From the NCBI GenBank assembly GCA_965533275.1, contig CBESWG010000002.1:1-64000 (forward strand): a DNA stretch of 64,000 bases, read 5' to 3'. The notes under the pieces were generated by a model. That model did not search any database, was not told the origin of the DNA, and saw nothing but the letters and a program-made list of their open reading frames with translations. Made by a program: the position numbers and the translations under genes. Origin of the DNA: JAUXEH01 sp965533275 (GTDB lineage Bacteria > Acidobacteriota > Aminicenantia > Aminicenantales > Aminicenantaceae). Below, piece after piece: positions 51,391-60,143 of the stretch. Position 1 is the first letter of the stretch. Each line of letters starts with the position of its first letter.

Positions 51391-52422
51391 ATGAATTTGA
51401 TCGATTGGTTTAAAGACAAACTCTTCTGTGATCTCGCTATAGACCTGGGAACGGCCAACACGCTGGTCTTCTTAAGGGGCAAGGGAATCATCGTCCAGGA
51501 GCCCTCCATCGTCGTCGTGAACAAGCAGTCGGGCAAGGTCGTAGCCGTGGGAAAAAGCGCCAAGGAGATGTTGGGAAAGACACCGACCAGCGTCCTGGCC
51601 ATAAAGCCCATGCGCGATGGCGTCATCGCGGATTTCGAGATCGCGGAAAAGATGCTGGATTATTTTATCAAGAAGGCCACCAACAACCGGGGTTTTCTCC
51701 TGCGCCCGCGTATCGTTATCGGCATACCCACCGGAATCACTCAGGTGGAACGGCGTGCCGTCAAAGACGTGGCGATGCGGGCCAAGGCTTCCGAAGTCTA
51801 CTTGGTGGAGCAGCCCATGTCCGCATCGGTCGGAGCGGACCTCCCCATCTCAGAGCCCATGGGAAACATGATCGTGGACATCGGGGGCGGGACCACAGAT
51901 ATCGCGGTGATCTCACTGACGGGGATCGTTTTTAATCATTCCATCCGGATCGCGGGCAATGAGATGGACGACTCCATCATTCAGAACATCAAGAAGAAAT
52001 ACAACCTGTTGATCGGGGAGAAAACAGCGGAGCAGGTCAAGATGCAGATCGGTTCTGCCTATCCTCTTGATGAGCCCATGACCATGGAGATAAAGGGAAG
52101 GGACCTGCGAGAAGGCATCCCCAAGACGATCGTGGTCGATGATCAGGAGATCAGGGATTCCCTGGCTGATGTGGTGGATGCGATAGTCGAGGCGGTCATG
52201 GTGGCGCTGGAAAAAACTCCGCCCGAACTGTCTGCTGATATCATCGACCGCGGCATCATTCTCACGGGAGGAGGAGCGCTACTCATGGGCATCGATAAGC
52301 GTATCCGGGAGGAGACACAGCTGCCGGTTTTCATCACCGAAGATCCCTTGACCACTGTGGTCCTGGGTGCCGGAAAGATGCTCGATGACCTGGAGCTGCT
52401 GAAAAAGATATCCTTGATCTGA
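51391..52422 (+). CDS. mreB: Rod shape-determining protein MreB
   Basis: 343 residues, actin-fold cytoskeletal protein that guides lateral wall synthesis. ATP-binding motifs DLGTANTLVF, DIGGGTTDIAV and LTGGGALLMG. Heads a five-gene operon with mreC, mreD, mrdA (PBP2) and rodA, the classic elongasome set, showing the organism is probably rod-shaped. Confidence 0.98.
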   Translation: MNLIDWFKDKLFCDLAIDLGTANTLVFLRGKGIIVQEPSIVVVNKQSGKVVAVGKSAKEMLGKTPTSVLAIKPMRDGVIADFEIAEKMLDYFIKKATNNRGFLLRPRIVIGIPTGITQVERRAVKDVAMRAKASEVYLVEQPMSASVGADLPISEPMGNMIVDIGGGTTDIAVISLTGIVFNHSIRIAGNEMDDSIIQNIKKKYNLLIGEKTAEQVKMQIGSAYPLDEPMTMEIKGRDLREGIPKTIVVDDQEIRDSLADVVDAIVEAVMVALEKTPPELSADIIDRGIILTGGGALLMGIDKRIREETQLPVFITEDPLTTVVLGAGKMLDDLELLKKISLI

Positions 52423-52443
52423 TTTTCAGCACTAGAACTGTAT

Positions 52444-53277
52444 ATGCCGTCTTTTCTGAGCAAACGAAAAAATCTCGTTGTGCTCGTATCTTTGATCTTC
52501 TTTCAGATGATCCTGATCTCGATCCAGGTCCCCTTGGAGGAAGAAGAAACCCTGCTGGAGAAGGTGTTGTATTCCACATTCGCTCCGATCCAGCATGGTG
52601 TCACCTCGTTTTTTCGGGGGATCGGCAGCGTCTGGAACAACTACTTTGCACTGCGGGACGCTCACAAGCGGAACCGGAGTCTGAGCTCTGAAAACTTTTC
52701 CCTCCTCCAGGAAAACATCATATTGAAACAGACCCTCAAGCGCTATCAGAATGAGACATACCTCCAACAGCTCTATGGGCGGTTGTCCGAGCATGTGATC
52801 GGGGCTCAGGTCATCAGCCTTGACTCGGTCAGCCCCTATAAAACGGTCATTATCAACCGGGGTACACTGGACGGTTTGGCCAGGAACATGGTCGTGCTGG
52901 ATGCATCCGGAAACCTCGTCGGCCGTGTGATCCGGGTCACACTCAAGGAGGCAACCGTCCAGTTGATAACCGACGACAGGAGCGGTGTGAGCGTAACGAC
53001 CGCGGAAGGTCGGGGACTGGCCATACTGAAGGGCAGGGGAGAACTGGAGTGTGAGCTGGATTACAGCTTGACAAAGGATGAAGATCCCAAGGAGGGAGAC
53101 ACGCTCATTACCACTGGATTTGACTATATCTATCCACCCGGGCTCAAGGTCGGGATCGTGCTCTCCACCGAGGACCGTCCGGAGCTCTTCAAGTCTGTGC
53201 GCGTGCAGCCGTTCTTCAGGCTGCGAGGAATGAACCTCCTGGCCGTAATCGGAGTGGACAAGAGTGTATTCTACTAG
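52444..53277 (+). CDS. mreC: Rod shape-determining protein MreC
   Basis: 277 residues. N-terminal membrane segment (LVVLVSLIFFQMILISI), coiled coil, then two beta domains with IGAQVISLDSVSPYKTVIIN-like start and the family segments GLVGRV-like NLVGRVIRV and TITSGFD-like LITTGFDYIYPPGLKVG. Links MreB to PBP2 in the periplasm. Lies 21 nt after mreB. Confidence 0.95.
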   Translation: MPSFLSKRKNLVVLVSLIFFQMILISIQVPLEEEETLLEKVLYSTFAPIQHGVTSFFRGIGSVWNNYFALRDAHKRNRSLSSENFSLLQENIILKQTLKRYQNETYLQQLYGRLSEHVIGAQVISLDSVSPYKTVIINRGTLDGLARNMVVLDASGNLVGRVIRVTLKEATVQLITDDRSGVSVTTAEGRGLAILKGRGELECELDYSLTKDEDPKEGDTLITTGFDYIYPPGLKVGIVLSTEDRPELFKSVRVQPFFRLRGMNLLAVIGVDKSVFY

Positions 53278-53301
53278 TCGGATGCCAGCCGGAGGCCGAG
53301 T

Positions 53302-53796
53302 GTGAAGGATATCGCCTACACAGCGGCCGGAATAACGGCGGCCTTTATCCTATCTTCCCTCATGGGCCGGATCTCCCCAGCGCTGATCCTGTCCTTCAAC
53401 CTCCTGAGCGTGGTCGTGCTGTACGCCGCGATGCGCAAAGGCGAGGTCTACGGGGCGGTCACGGGTATGCTCTGCGGTCTGCTCCAGGATTCGTTTTCCA
53501 TTGGGATTTTCGGCGTGGCCGGCATCGCCAAGACCCTTGCCGGCTTTATCGCCGGCTCTGTGGCCAAAAAAATAAATCTGGCCCCATATTCGCGGAGGTA
53601 TTCATTTTTTGCCCTAGTCCTGATCCTGGAGTTTGCCGTATGGGCCTTCCTCTATGCCGCTATCTTCTCTCGCCGCATCTACACTGCGGGAGGCCTGATC
53701 TTTCTTCAGCCATTTTTGACGGCGCTGGCCGCAGTCGGGATCTTTCCATTGGTGAAGCGCGTGAGACTCATCGTGGAAAAACGCAGGAAATCATGA
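53302..53796 (+). CDS. mreD: Rod shape-determining protein MreD
   Basis: 164 residues with four or five hydrophobic segments, as expected for MreD; sequence conservation in the family is low and identity rests mainly on size, topology (YGAVTGMLCGLLQDSF) and position. GTG start at 53302 with GGAGG 6 nt before. Its TGA overlaps the next start as ATGA. Confidence 0.88.
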   Translation: MKDIAYTAAGITAAFILSSLMGRISPALILSFNLLSVVVLYAAMRKGEVYGAVTGMLCGLLQDSFSIGIFGVAGIAKTLAGFIAGSVAKKINLAPYSRRYSFFALVLILEFAVWAFLYAAIFSRRIYTAGGLIFLQPFLTALAAVGIFPLVKRVRLIVEKRRKS

Positions 53797-55589
53797 GAGG
53801 CGGGATCTACGAGGACATTTCTCTCATCCTGCGACGAGCTCGAGTGTCCCTTCTGGTCGTGGGTGCGGCTTTCGTCCTGCTGGTCCTTTACCTCTGGAAG
53901 ATGCAGATCCTGGATCACAAACACTATTGGGAGATGTCCGAGGCCAATCGCATCCGGGAGGTCGTCCTGCCTCCTCAGCGGGGACTCATCAAGGATCGCT
54001 CGGGGACTGTCCTGGCCACCAACATCGCGGCATTTCAGGCTGCGGTCGTCCAGGAGGAGTCTAATAATCTGGAGGATTCGTACCTCCGAATCGCCGGCCT
54101 GCTGGAGATGGAAGCAGAGGTCATCCGGGAACGGGTGGAAAGATACCGGTCTTTTCCCAAATTCTATCCCATCGTCATCAAGGACGACCTAAATGACGTG
54201 GAGGTCGCCAAGATCGAAAGCCGGCGGCTCGAATTCCCAGAGCTGATCGTCCAGGCCGAGCCCAAACGATCCTACCCCCACGAAACCTTTGCCGCCCATG
54301 TCCTGGGCTACCTGCAGGAGATCTCACCCGAGGAGATCCAGAAGGGCACATACGGCGGCCGGGGATTTGGTGACCTGGTCGGGCGGACCGGGATGGAACG
54401 GGAGTATGATTCCGAACTGGTCGGGTCCAGAGGGCGCGACCTCGAGATAGTGGACAGCACAGGCCGCTACAAGGAAACGATCCTGAGAGAAAGCTCGGTG
54501 AATGGGGAGGATATCCATCTGACGCTGGAATCGGAGCTGCAGGCCAAGGCGGAAGAGATCCTGGAGGGGAGGGAAGGGGCCGTCGTCATAATGGATACGC
54601 GCAACGGGCAGCTGCTGGCCCTGGCCTCGTTTCCCACTTTTGATCCGAACAAGTTCATCAATCGCTTCACTCCTGATGAGTGGATGGACCTGATCAACAA
54701 TCCCAGCTATCCGCTGGAAAACCGGGCCCTGCGCGGCCTATATGCCCCGGGTTCCATCTTCAAGCCAGTCATGGCGCTGGCGGCCCTGGAGACAAACCTC
54801 ATCACCGAGCGGACCTCGTACTATTGTTCCGGTTCCATAATCATCTACAATCATCCATTCCACTGCTGGTTCGCCGGAGGGCACGGCCAGATGGACCTCT
54901 TCAATGCGATCCGGAATTCGTGCAACATCTATTTCTACCAGCTGGGTAGGCAGCTAGGCATCGAGACCATCGCCGAGTACTCCAAAAAGCTGGGTTTGGG
55001 GTCGCTCACCAATGTGGACCTGAAGGGAGAATATCCCGGCCTGGTGCCGGATCCGGAGTGGAAGAGACGTGTCCGTGACGCCCCTTGGTATCCCGGCGAG
55101 ACCATATCCGTATCCATTGGCCAGGGACCCCTGCAGGTGACCCCCCTCCAGGTCGCCAACATGACCGCGATCCTTGCCAATCGGGGGGGACGGGTTCAGC
55201 CTCATCTTCGGATGCAGGCCGGTGAGGATTCTATCAGTCCGAGCCGCAACACCATCGGCATCAGCAGCGCCAACATCGAAAAAGTCATTCAAGGCATGTG
55301 GATGGCGGTTAATCAGGGGGGATCTGCCCGAGCGGCTCGTGTCGAGGGGATGGATGTGTGCGGGAAGACCGGCTCCACCCAGGTCGTCAGCCGCAAGACC
55401 GCAGAAAAGCTGGGCGAATCGGCAAGGGAGACCAGGACCCATTCCTGGTTCACGGGATTCGCACCACGCTCGGATCCTCGGATCGCGGTGACCATCATCG
55501 TGGAATTCGGCGGGATGGGCGGCTCTACAGCGGCTCCCGTGGCCCGTGAACTCTTCCGCCTCTATCAGGAACTGCATAAACATGATTGA
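53793..55589 (+). CDS. mrdA: Penicillin-binding protein 2 (elongasome transpeptidase)
   Basis: 598 residues from the ATG at 53793; upstream in-frame sequence overlaps mreD. One N-terminal membrane anchor, a dimerisation domain (PPQRGLIKDRSGTVLA), then the transpeptidase with SIFK (Ser near residue 321), SCN and KTG motifs. Cross-links peptidoglycan during elongation with RodA. Overlaps rodA by 8 bp. Confidence 0.96.
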   Translation: MRGGIYEDISLILRRARVSLLVVGAAFVLLVLYLWKMQILDHKHYWEMSEANRIREVVLPPQRGLIKDRSGTVLATNIAAFQAAVVQEESNNLEDSYLRIAGLLEMEAEVIRERVERYRSFPKFYPIVIKDDLNDVEVAKIESRRLEFPELIVQAEPKRSYPHETFAAHVLGYLQEISPEEIQKGTYGGRGFGDLVGRTGMEREYDSELVGSRGRDLEIVDSTGRYKETILRESSVNGEDIHLTLESELQAKAEEILEGREGAVVIMDTRNGQLLALASFPTFDPNKFINRFTPDEWMDLINNPSYPLENRALRGLYAPGSIFKPVMALAALETNLITERTSYYCSGSIIIYNHPFHCWFAGGHGQMDLFNAIRNSCNIYFYQLGRQLGIETIAEYSKKLGLGSLTNVDLKGEYPGLVPDPEWKRRVRDAPWYPGETISVSIGQGPLQVTPLQVANMTAILANRGGRVQPHLRMQAGEDSISPSRNTIGISSANIEKVIQGMWMAVNQGGSARAARVEGMDVCGKTGSTQVVSRKTAEKLGESARETRTHSWFTGFAPRSDPRIAVTIIVEFGGMGGSTAAPVARELFRLYQELHKHD

Positions 55590-56673
55590 TCGTTCGCTCC
55601 TGAGACACATTGACTGGATCCTCATCTTTCTGTTACTGCTCAACTCTCTCATTGGAGTGGCCTTTATCTACAGCAGTTCACACTATCTTACCGGGAATTA
55701 TCATATGCGCCAGCTGTTCTGGATCGGGGTGGGACTCATCGCGCTGTTCATTCTTCTCTCGATCGACTATCACCACCTGCTGGCTCTCTCTCCCTATCTC
55801 TATGGACTGTGTCTTCTCCTATTAGCTGGTGTGCTGATCTTCGGCAGTATCATCTCAGGGGCCAAGAGCTGGTTTCGGCTGCCGTTCTTCCAAATCCAGC
55901 CCTCCGAGATCACTAAGATCGCTGTCCTCCTGATTCTGGCAGGCTTCTTCTCCACATTCAGGCGATACACCCTCTCCTTTGTAGCGGGCTTGATGAGTGC
56001 TGGACTTGTCCTGATTCCAGCCTCTCTGGTGGCCATGCAGCCGGACCTGGGTACAGCTCTGAGCTACGTGCCCATCCTCCTGGCCACGGTGGTCCTGGCG
56101 GGGCTGAACCGTCGGATGGTCATCATGTTCCTGGTTGTGAGCCTCATCCTGGGGATCGTGGGCTGGAATTTCCTGCTGAAAGACTATCAAAAACAGCGCA
56201 TCACAACCCTGCTCTACCCGGATCAGGATCCCTTGGGCTCCGGCTATCAGATCGCTCAGTCCAAGATCGCGGTGGGCTCGGGCGGCCTGTTCGGGAAGGG
56301 ATTCAAAAAGGGGACACAGAGCCAGCTTCGTTTTTTACCAGCCCGGCACACGGATTTTGTGTTTTCGGTCATCGGGGAAGAGGTCGGTTTCACCGGTATT
56401 CTCGTCGTCCTGGGAACCTATTTTCTCCTGCTGCTGCGCCTGTTCCAGTCTGTGGAAAAATCACGGGACCGGGCCGGTGTGTATATCTGTTTTCTGGTAG
56501 CGCTGCTGATAACCAGCCAGGCGTTCATCAACATCCTGATGACAGTAGGCCTGTTTCCTGTGGCAGGGATCCCCCTGCCTCTGCTCAGCTATGGGGGCTC
56601 CTCGCTCCTGACGAATTTTCTGGCGATCTCACTTGTTATTAATGTTAAGATGCGCCGCTTCGTCAACGTCTGA
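55582..56673 (+). CDS. rodA: Rod shape-determining peptidoglycan polymerase RodA
   Basis: 363 residues from the ATG at 55582. SEDS-family membrane protein with ten or so hydrophobic segments; motifs GAKSWFRLPFFQIQPSE, PDLGTAL, LPARHTDFVFSVIGEE and PLLSYGGSS. Glycosyltransferase that polymerises lipid II. Last gene of the operon; the second palindromic element starts at its stop codon. Confidence 0.97.
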   Translation: MIDRSLLRHIDWILIFLLLLNSLIGVAFIYSSSHYLTGNYHMRQLFWIGVGLIALFILLSIDYHHLLALSPYLYGLCLLLLAGVLIFGSIISGAKSWFRLPFFQIQPSEITKIAVLLILAGFFSTFRRYTLSFVAGLMSAGLVLIPASLVAMQPDLGTALSYVPILLATVVLAGLNRRMVIMFLVVSLILGIVGWNFLLKDYQKQRITTLLYPDQDPLGSGYQIAQSKIAVGSGGLFGKGFKKGTQSQLRFLPARHTDFVFSVIGEEVGFTGILVVLGTYFLLLLRLFQSVEKSRDRAGVYICFLVALLITSQAFINILMTVGLFPVAGIPLPLLSYGGSSLLTNFLAISLVINVKMRRFVNV

Positions 56674-56800
56674 CCGGAGCTATTTCAAGGCCGATCTCAG
56701 CACATCGGATTCGTCGCGGCCCAATCGACGTAGTATAACTACGCCTCATGAGCCACTTCCTCGCCACTGCACCAATCTCGACCTTGAAATAACTCCGGTC
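56672..56800. repeat. Palindromic element copy B (129 bp)
   Basis: Outer arms GACCGGAGCTATTTCAAGG (56672-56690) and CCTTGAAATAACTCCGGTC (56782-56800) pair at 18 of 19 positions but are unrelated in sequence to the arms of copy A. The 91-bp core (56691-56781) is about 85% identical to copy A. Starts inside the rodA stop codon. Confidence 0.8.
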
Positions 56801-56848
56801 CCACGTACCACAAGACTATTGCATCTGAGTGCCTATATTTAGGAAAAT

Positions 56849-56885
56849 ATCTCAGCACATCGACTTCGTCGCGGCCCAATCGACT
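56849..56885. repeat. Truncated copy C of the palindromic element
   Basis: 37 bp matching the left half of the core of copies A and B from ATCTCA to CCAATCGAC, with no right half or outer arms. It lies just beyond the 3' end of the HemG-like gene. Confidence 0.7.
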
Positions 56886-56912
56886 AAAGGCACAGCTCCG
56901 TCGTGGAAGAGT

Positions 56913-57407
56913 TCAGGATCTGTCGGACTGGTTCTGTGATAGGTCTTGTATAAAGCGTTCGATGGCTTCATCCGAAATGCTGGATACGCTGCCCTCAATC
57001 CCGGCGACCTTCTTTACGATTTTTCGCTCCAGAAAATTCATGCGGTCGAAGTCGAACTCACCGCCGAAGAGCCCCTGGGCTGCTGCATGGGACCTCAGGG
57101 TCTCGGGAAAGACGGCATCGAACTGATCCTGGGCCTTTTCTCCCTTTTCCATGCAGCACAGGAAAAGTCCAAGAGTTTTCTGCCTCAATTCCTCTTTGTG
57201 ATCCCGACAGAACGCCCGGACCCTTTTCTGGATATGGCCGGCATGGATGGATCCTCCGATCAGAACTGTCCCATATTTAACGAGGGCTGGGGAGGGAGAG
57301 TCCTTGAGATCGATCACATCGACCTCGCCGGTCATGCGTTCCCTGAGTTTTTGCGAGCATTTTTCCGTGCAGCCGTGTCGGGTGGTGTACAAGATGAGTG
57401 TTTTCAT
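56913..57407 (-). CDS. HemG-like flavodoxin-domain protein
   Basis: 164 residues. The flavodoxin FMN loop (LYTTRHGCTEKC) and GGSIHAGHIQKRVRAF match HemG-type protoporphyrinogen oxidase/flavodoxin proteins. The start at 57407 fits an extended -10 promoter (TGGTAAAAT) whose box overlaps the longer alternative start at 57425. No other heme biosynthesis gene is present, so menaquinone-dependent protoporphyrinogen oxidation is possible but unproved. Confidence 0.75.
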   Translation of the reverse strand: MKTLILYTTRHGCTEKCSQKLRERMTGEVDVIDLKDSPSPALVKYGTVLIGGSIHAGHIQKRVRAFCRDHKEELRQKTLGLFLCCMEKGEKAQDQFDAVFPETLRSHAAAQGLFGGEFDFDRMNFLERKIVKKVAGIEGSVSSISDEAIERFIQDLSQNQSDRS

Positions 57408-57415
57408 AACCTCAC

Positions 57416-57424
57416 ATTTTACCA
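57416..57424 (-). promoter_or_regulatory. Extended -10 promoter of the HemG-like gene
   Basis: Minus strand TGGTAAAAT, 8 nt before the ATG at 57407; no good -35. Implies a leaderless message. Confidence 0.4.
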
Positions 57425-57464
57425 TGAATTAGACGGGTTCGACATCGTACGAGAGAGGTTTATC

Positions 57465-57494
57465 TTGTAAGGGCGGCGATCGACACCGTATAAT
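57465..57494 (+). promoter_or_regulatory. Promoter of the TIGR03960-like gene
   Basis: TTGTAA (57465-57470), 18-nt spacer, perfect TATAAT (57489-57494). ATG 15 nt downstream with CGGAG between. Confidence 0.65.
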
Positions 57495-57509
57495 GCTCGA
57501 CGGAGCGTA

Positions 57510-60053
57510 ATGAACAAAAACTGGCTGGACGAACTACTGCAGCAGGTACAGAAACCCGGCCGCTATACAGGCGGGGAGTGGAACTCGGTGCGGAAAGATC
57601 CAGCCTCCGTGAAACTGAAGGTCGCCCTGGCATATCCGGATCTCTATGAAGTCGGCATGTCCTACCTGGGGCAGAAGATCCTCTATCACATCCTCAACAG
57701 CAGGCCGGACGTGTTGGCAGAGCGGGTTTTTACGCCCTGGCCGGATTTTGAACAGGCACTGCGCCGCCATAAACGTCCGCTGTTCTCTCTTGAGAACCGG
57801 ATCCCTCTGGATGCGTTCGATATCCTGGGATTTTCTCTCCTGTATGAGCTCAACTACAGCAACATCTTGACCATGCTGGACCTGGGACGGATCCCGCGCT
57901 CTGCGGGGGAACGCACGCTCGGCCACCCCCTGGTTGTGGCGGGAGGTCCGGCCGTTTTCAATCCGGAACCTGTGGCTGAGATCTTCGATCTCTTTCTGAT
58001 AGGGGACGGGGAGGAGGCGTTTCCCGAGATCGTGGACTTCTGTCTGGACCGTATGCCGGATGTGCGGGATCGTGAGGAGCTGCTTTCCGGTCTGTCTTCA
58101 CTGCCCGGCATCTATGTCCCCTCGCTCTTTCAGGCTTTTCAACCCTCCGGATCGGCCCTCTTGGCTGTCCAACCCATGAAAGGCCAGCCCACCGCAGTGG
58201 AAAAGCGCGTGTGCCGGCCCTTCAGCGAGGTGCCCTTCCCTGAGGAAATCATTGTTCCCAACCTGCAGGTGATCCATGACCGATCCGTGATCGAAGTGGA
58301 GCGCGGCTGCCCCCAGAACTGCCGTTTCTGTCAGGCCCGACAGATCTACTTCCCTTCCCGGCCCAAGTCACCGGGCGTCGTGCTGGAACATGTCCTGAAC
58401 AGTGCGGCCTCTACCGGTTACGAAGATGTATCGCTGGCTGCCCTCTCGGTTGGTGACTACAGCCATCTGGAGGGCCTGATCTCCCGGCTCATGCCGGAAT
58501 TGGCGGAGTCCAGGGTTGCCCTGTCCCTGCCTTCTCTGCGTCCCGGGGGATTAACTCCGGAATTGGTTGATCAGATCCTCAAGGTGCGCAAGACTGGATT
58601 CACACTCGTGCCGGAAGCAGGTACGGAGCGGCTGCGTAGGGTGATCAACAAGCACCTGGATGACCGGGACCTTTTCAAGGCCGCGGAGACCGCCTTCGAG
58701 AACGGATGGCGGAAATTGAAACTCTATTTTATGTTGGGGCTTCCCACGGAGACCGAAGAGGATGTCGATGGGATCGCGGAGATGGTGGGCAGGCTGATCC
58801 GGCTGGGGCAGGAAAAGATGGGTGCCCCACCTCAGATCAACCTCAGCGTGGCGTCTTTTATCCCCAAGCCGCACACGCCCTTCCAGTGGGAGCCTATGGC
58901 GGATGTAGAGGTCCTGCATGCCAGGCAGCGACAGCTGAAATCGCGCCTGAGGAGATACCGCTCTGTACGGTTCAGGGAACATGGCCTCATGAGTTCGGTC
59001 CTGGAGGGAGTGTTTTCCCGAGGAGATCGCCGTCTGTTCAGAATCCTGGAGAAAGCCTGGGAGTCCGGGGCCCGGTTCGACTCCTGGACAGAGCATTTTC
59101 AGTGGGCGGTATGGGAAGATGCCTTTGCAGATGCCGGCCTCGACTATCGGATCTATCTGGGAGCCTTGCCGCAGGGACCGCAACTGCCCTGGGACCATAT
59201 CCGGACCGGAGTAAAAAACTCCCATCTTCTAAAGGAACTGGAAAAAGCCAGGGAAGCGGTATCGACTCCACCCTGCGATTCCCTCCTGTGCAGGGAATGT
59301 GGCGGATGTACGTTCGGCATTGTTCCGGAAGACTCTACGGCAGCGTCCGAGCTCCCCGAATCCATCCCGGGAGCCAGAGTTGAAGCCCTGGGAGAAAAGG
59401 GGGAGGCGGTCGTGCGATACAGGCTGCGCTACAGCAAGAGAGGCCGGGCTCGCTATTTCTCGCACAACGATCTTGTCAACCAGCTCCAGAGAGCATTCCG
59501 GAGGGCCAATATCCCCGCGGAATATTCTCAGGGTTTCCATCCTAAGATGCGCATGAGCTTTGGCCCGGCCCTGGCCCTTGGGATGGAGGGCCAGGATGAA
59601 GTCTTGGAGTTTCGGTCTCGCTCCATTTTTTCCCCAGAGGAGTTTCTGGAACGGATCAATTCGCGGCTTCCAGAGGGCGTGAGGGCCCACTCCCTGCAAC
59701 GTCTCGAATCCGATGCCCCGACTCTCTCGGAGTCACTGGTCTCCATGACCTTTTCGCTGAAGCTCGAAGACGACAGGATCGTTGGGGCCCTTTCGTCTTT
59801 TCAAGGGGATGCCGCCTATGATGGCTTGACTGAAAGGGCCGTGTTGGAGCGGCGTGTCGCAGAATACATGACCGAATCAGGAAACGAAACCAGCGCTCGT
59901 CTCGAGTTGGAGCAGGATCGGCTGAAGTTCCTCATCCCCATCGGGCCGGGAAAGAATCCGCGCCCCCAGGACATCGTGGAACGGCTGCTCCGAATCCCGA
60001 ATCCTGCTTTCTATCTCATCCGGGAAGGCATGACCCTGAATGAGGGGGCTTGA
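57510..60053 (+). CDS. TIGR03960-type B12-binding radical SAM protein fused to DUF2344
   Basis: 847 residues. N-terminal B12-binding-like domain (YPDLYEVGMSYLGQKILYHI), radical SAM core with Cys267, Cys271 and Cys274 in GCPQNCRFCQAR, and a C-terminal DUF2344 domain (RLRYSKRGRARYFSHNDLV, GFHPKMRMSFGPAL). This fusion is a known uncharacterised family often found near cell-shape or ribonuclease G genes; a methylthiotransferase-like or RNA-modifying role has been suggested only by analogy. Here it lies close to the rod operon. Confidence 0.9.
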   Translation: MNKNWLDELLQQVQKPGRYTGGEWNSVRKDPASVKLKVALAYPDLYEVGMSYLGQKILYHILNSRPDVLAERVFTPWPDFEQALRRHKRPLFSLENRIPLDAFDILGFSLLYELNYSNILTMLDLGRIPRSAGERTLGHPLVVAGGPAVFNPEPVAEIFDLFLIGDGEEAFPEIVDFCLDRMPDVRDREELLSGLSSLPGIYVPSLFQAFQPSGSALLAVQPMKGQPTAVEKRVCRPFSEVPFPEEIIVPNLQVIHDRSVIEVERGCPQNCRFCQARQIYFPSRPKSPGVVLEHVLNSAASTGYEDVSLAALSVGDYSHLEGLISRLMPELAESRVALSLPSLRPGGLTPELVDQILKVRKTGFTLVPEAGTERLRRVINKHLDDRDLFKAAETAFENGWRKLKLYFMLGLPTETEEDVDGIAEMVGRLIRLGQEKMGAPPQINLSVASFIPKPHTPFQWEPMADVEVLHARQRQLKSRLRRYRSVRFREHGLMSSVLEGVFSRGDRRLFRILEKAWESGARFDSWTEHFQWAVWEDAFADAGLDYRIYLGALPQGPQLPWDHIRTGVKNSHLLKELEKAREAVSTPPCDSLLCRECGGCTFGIVPEDSTAASELPESIPGARVEALGEKGEAVVRYRLRYSKRGRARYFSHNDLVNQLQRAFRRANIPAEYSQGFHPKMRMSFGPALALGMEGQDEVLEFRSRSIFSPEEFLERINSRLPEGVRAHSLQRLESDAPTLSESLVSMTFSLKLEDDRIVGALSSFQGDAAYDGLTERAVLERRVAEYMTESGNETSARLELEQDRLKFLIPIGPGKNPRPQDIVERLLRIPNPAFYLIREGMTLNEGA

Positions 60054-60077
60054 TCCGGCTGCTTCTCGAGAATTCCC

Positions 60078-60106
60078 TTGACGATATCGGGGGAGCATAC
60101 TATTAT
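60078..60106 (+). promoter_or_regulatory. Promoter of the acyl-CoA dehydrogenase gene
   Basis: TTGACG (60078-60083), 17-nt spacer, TATTAT (60101-60106); GTG start 37 nt downstream after AAGGAG. Confidence 0.7.
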
Positions 60107-60143
60107 CTAGGAACCGTATTGAATTGGATAGAAGGAGAAGCAC

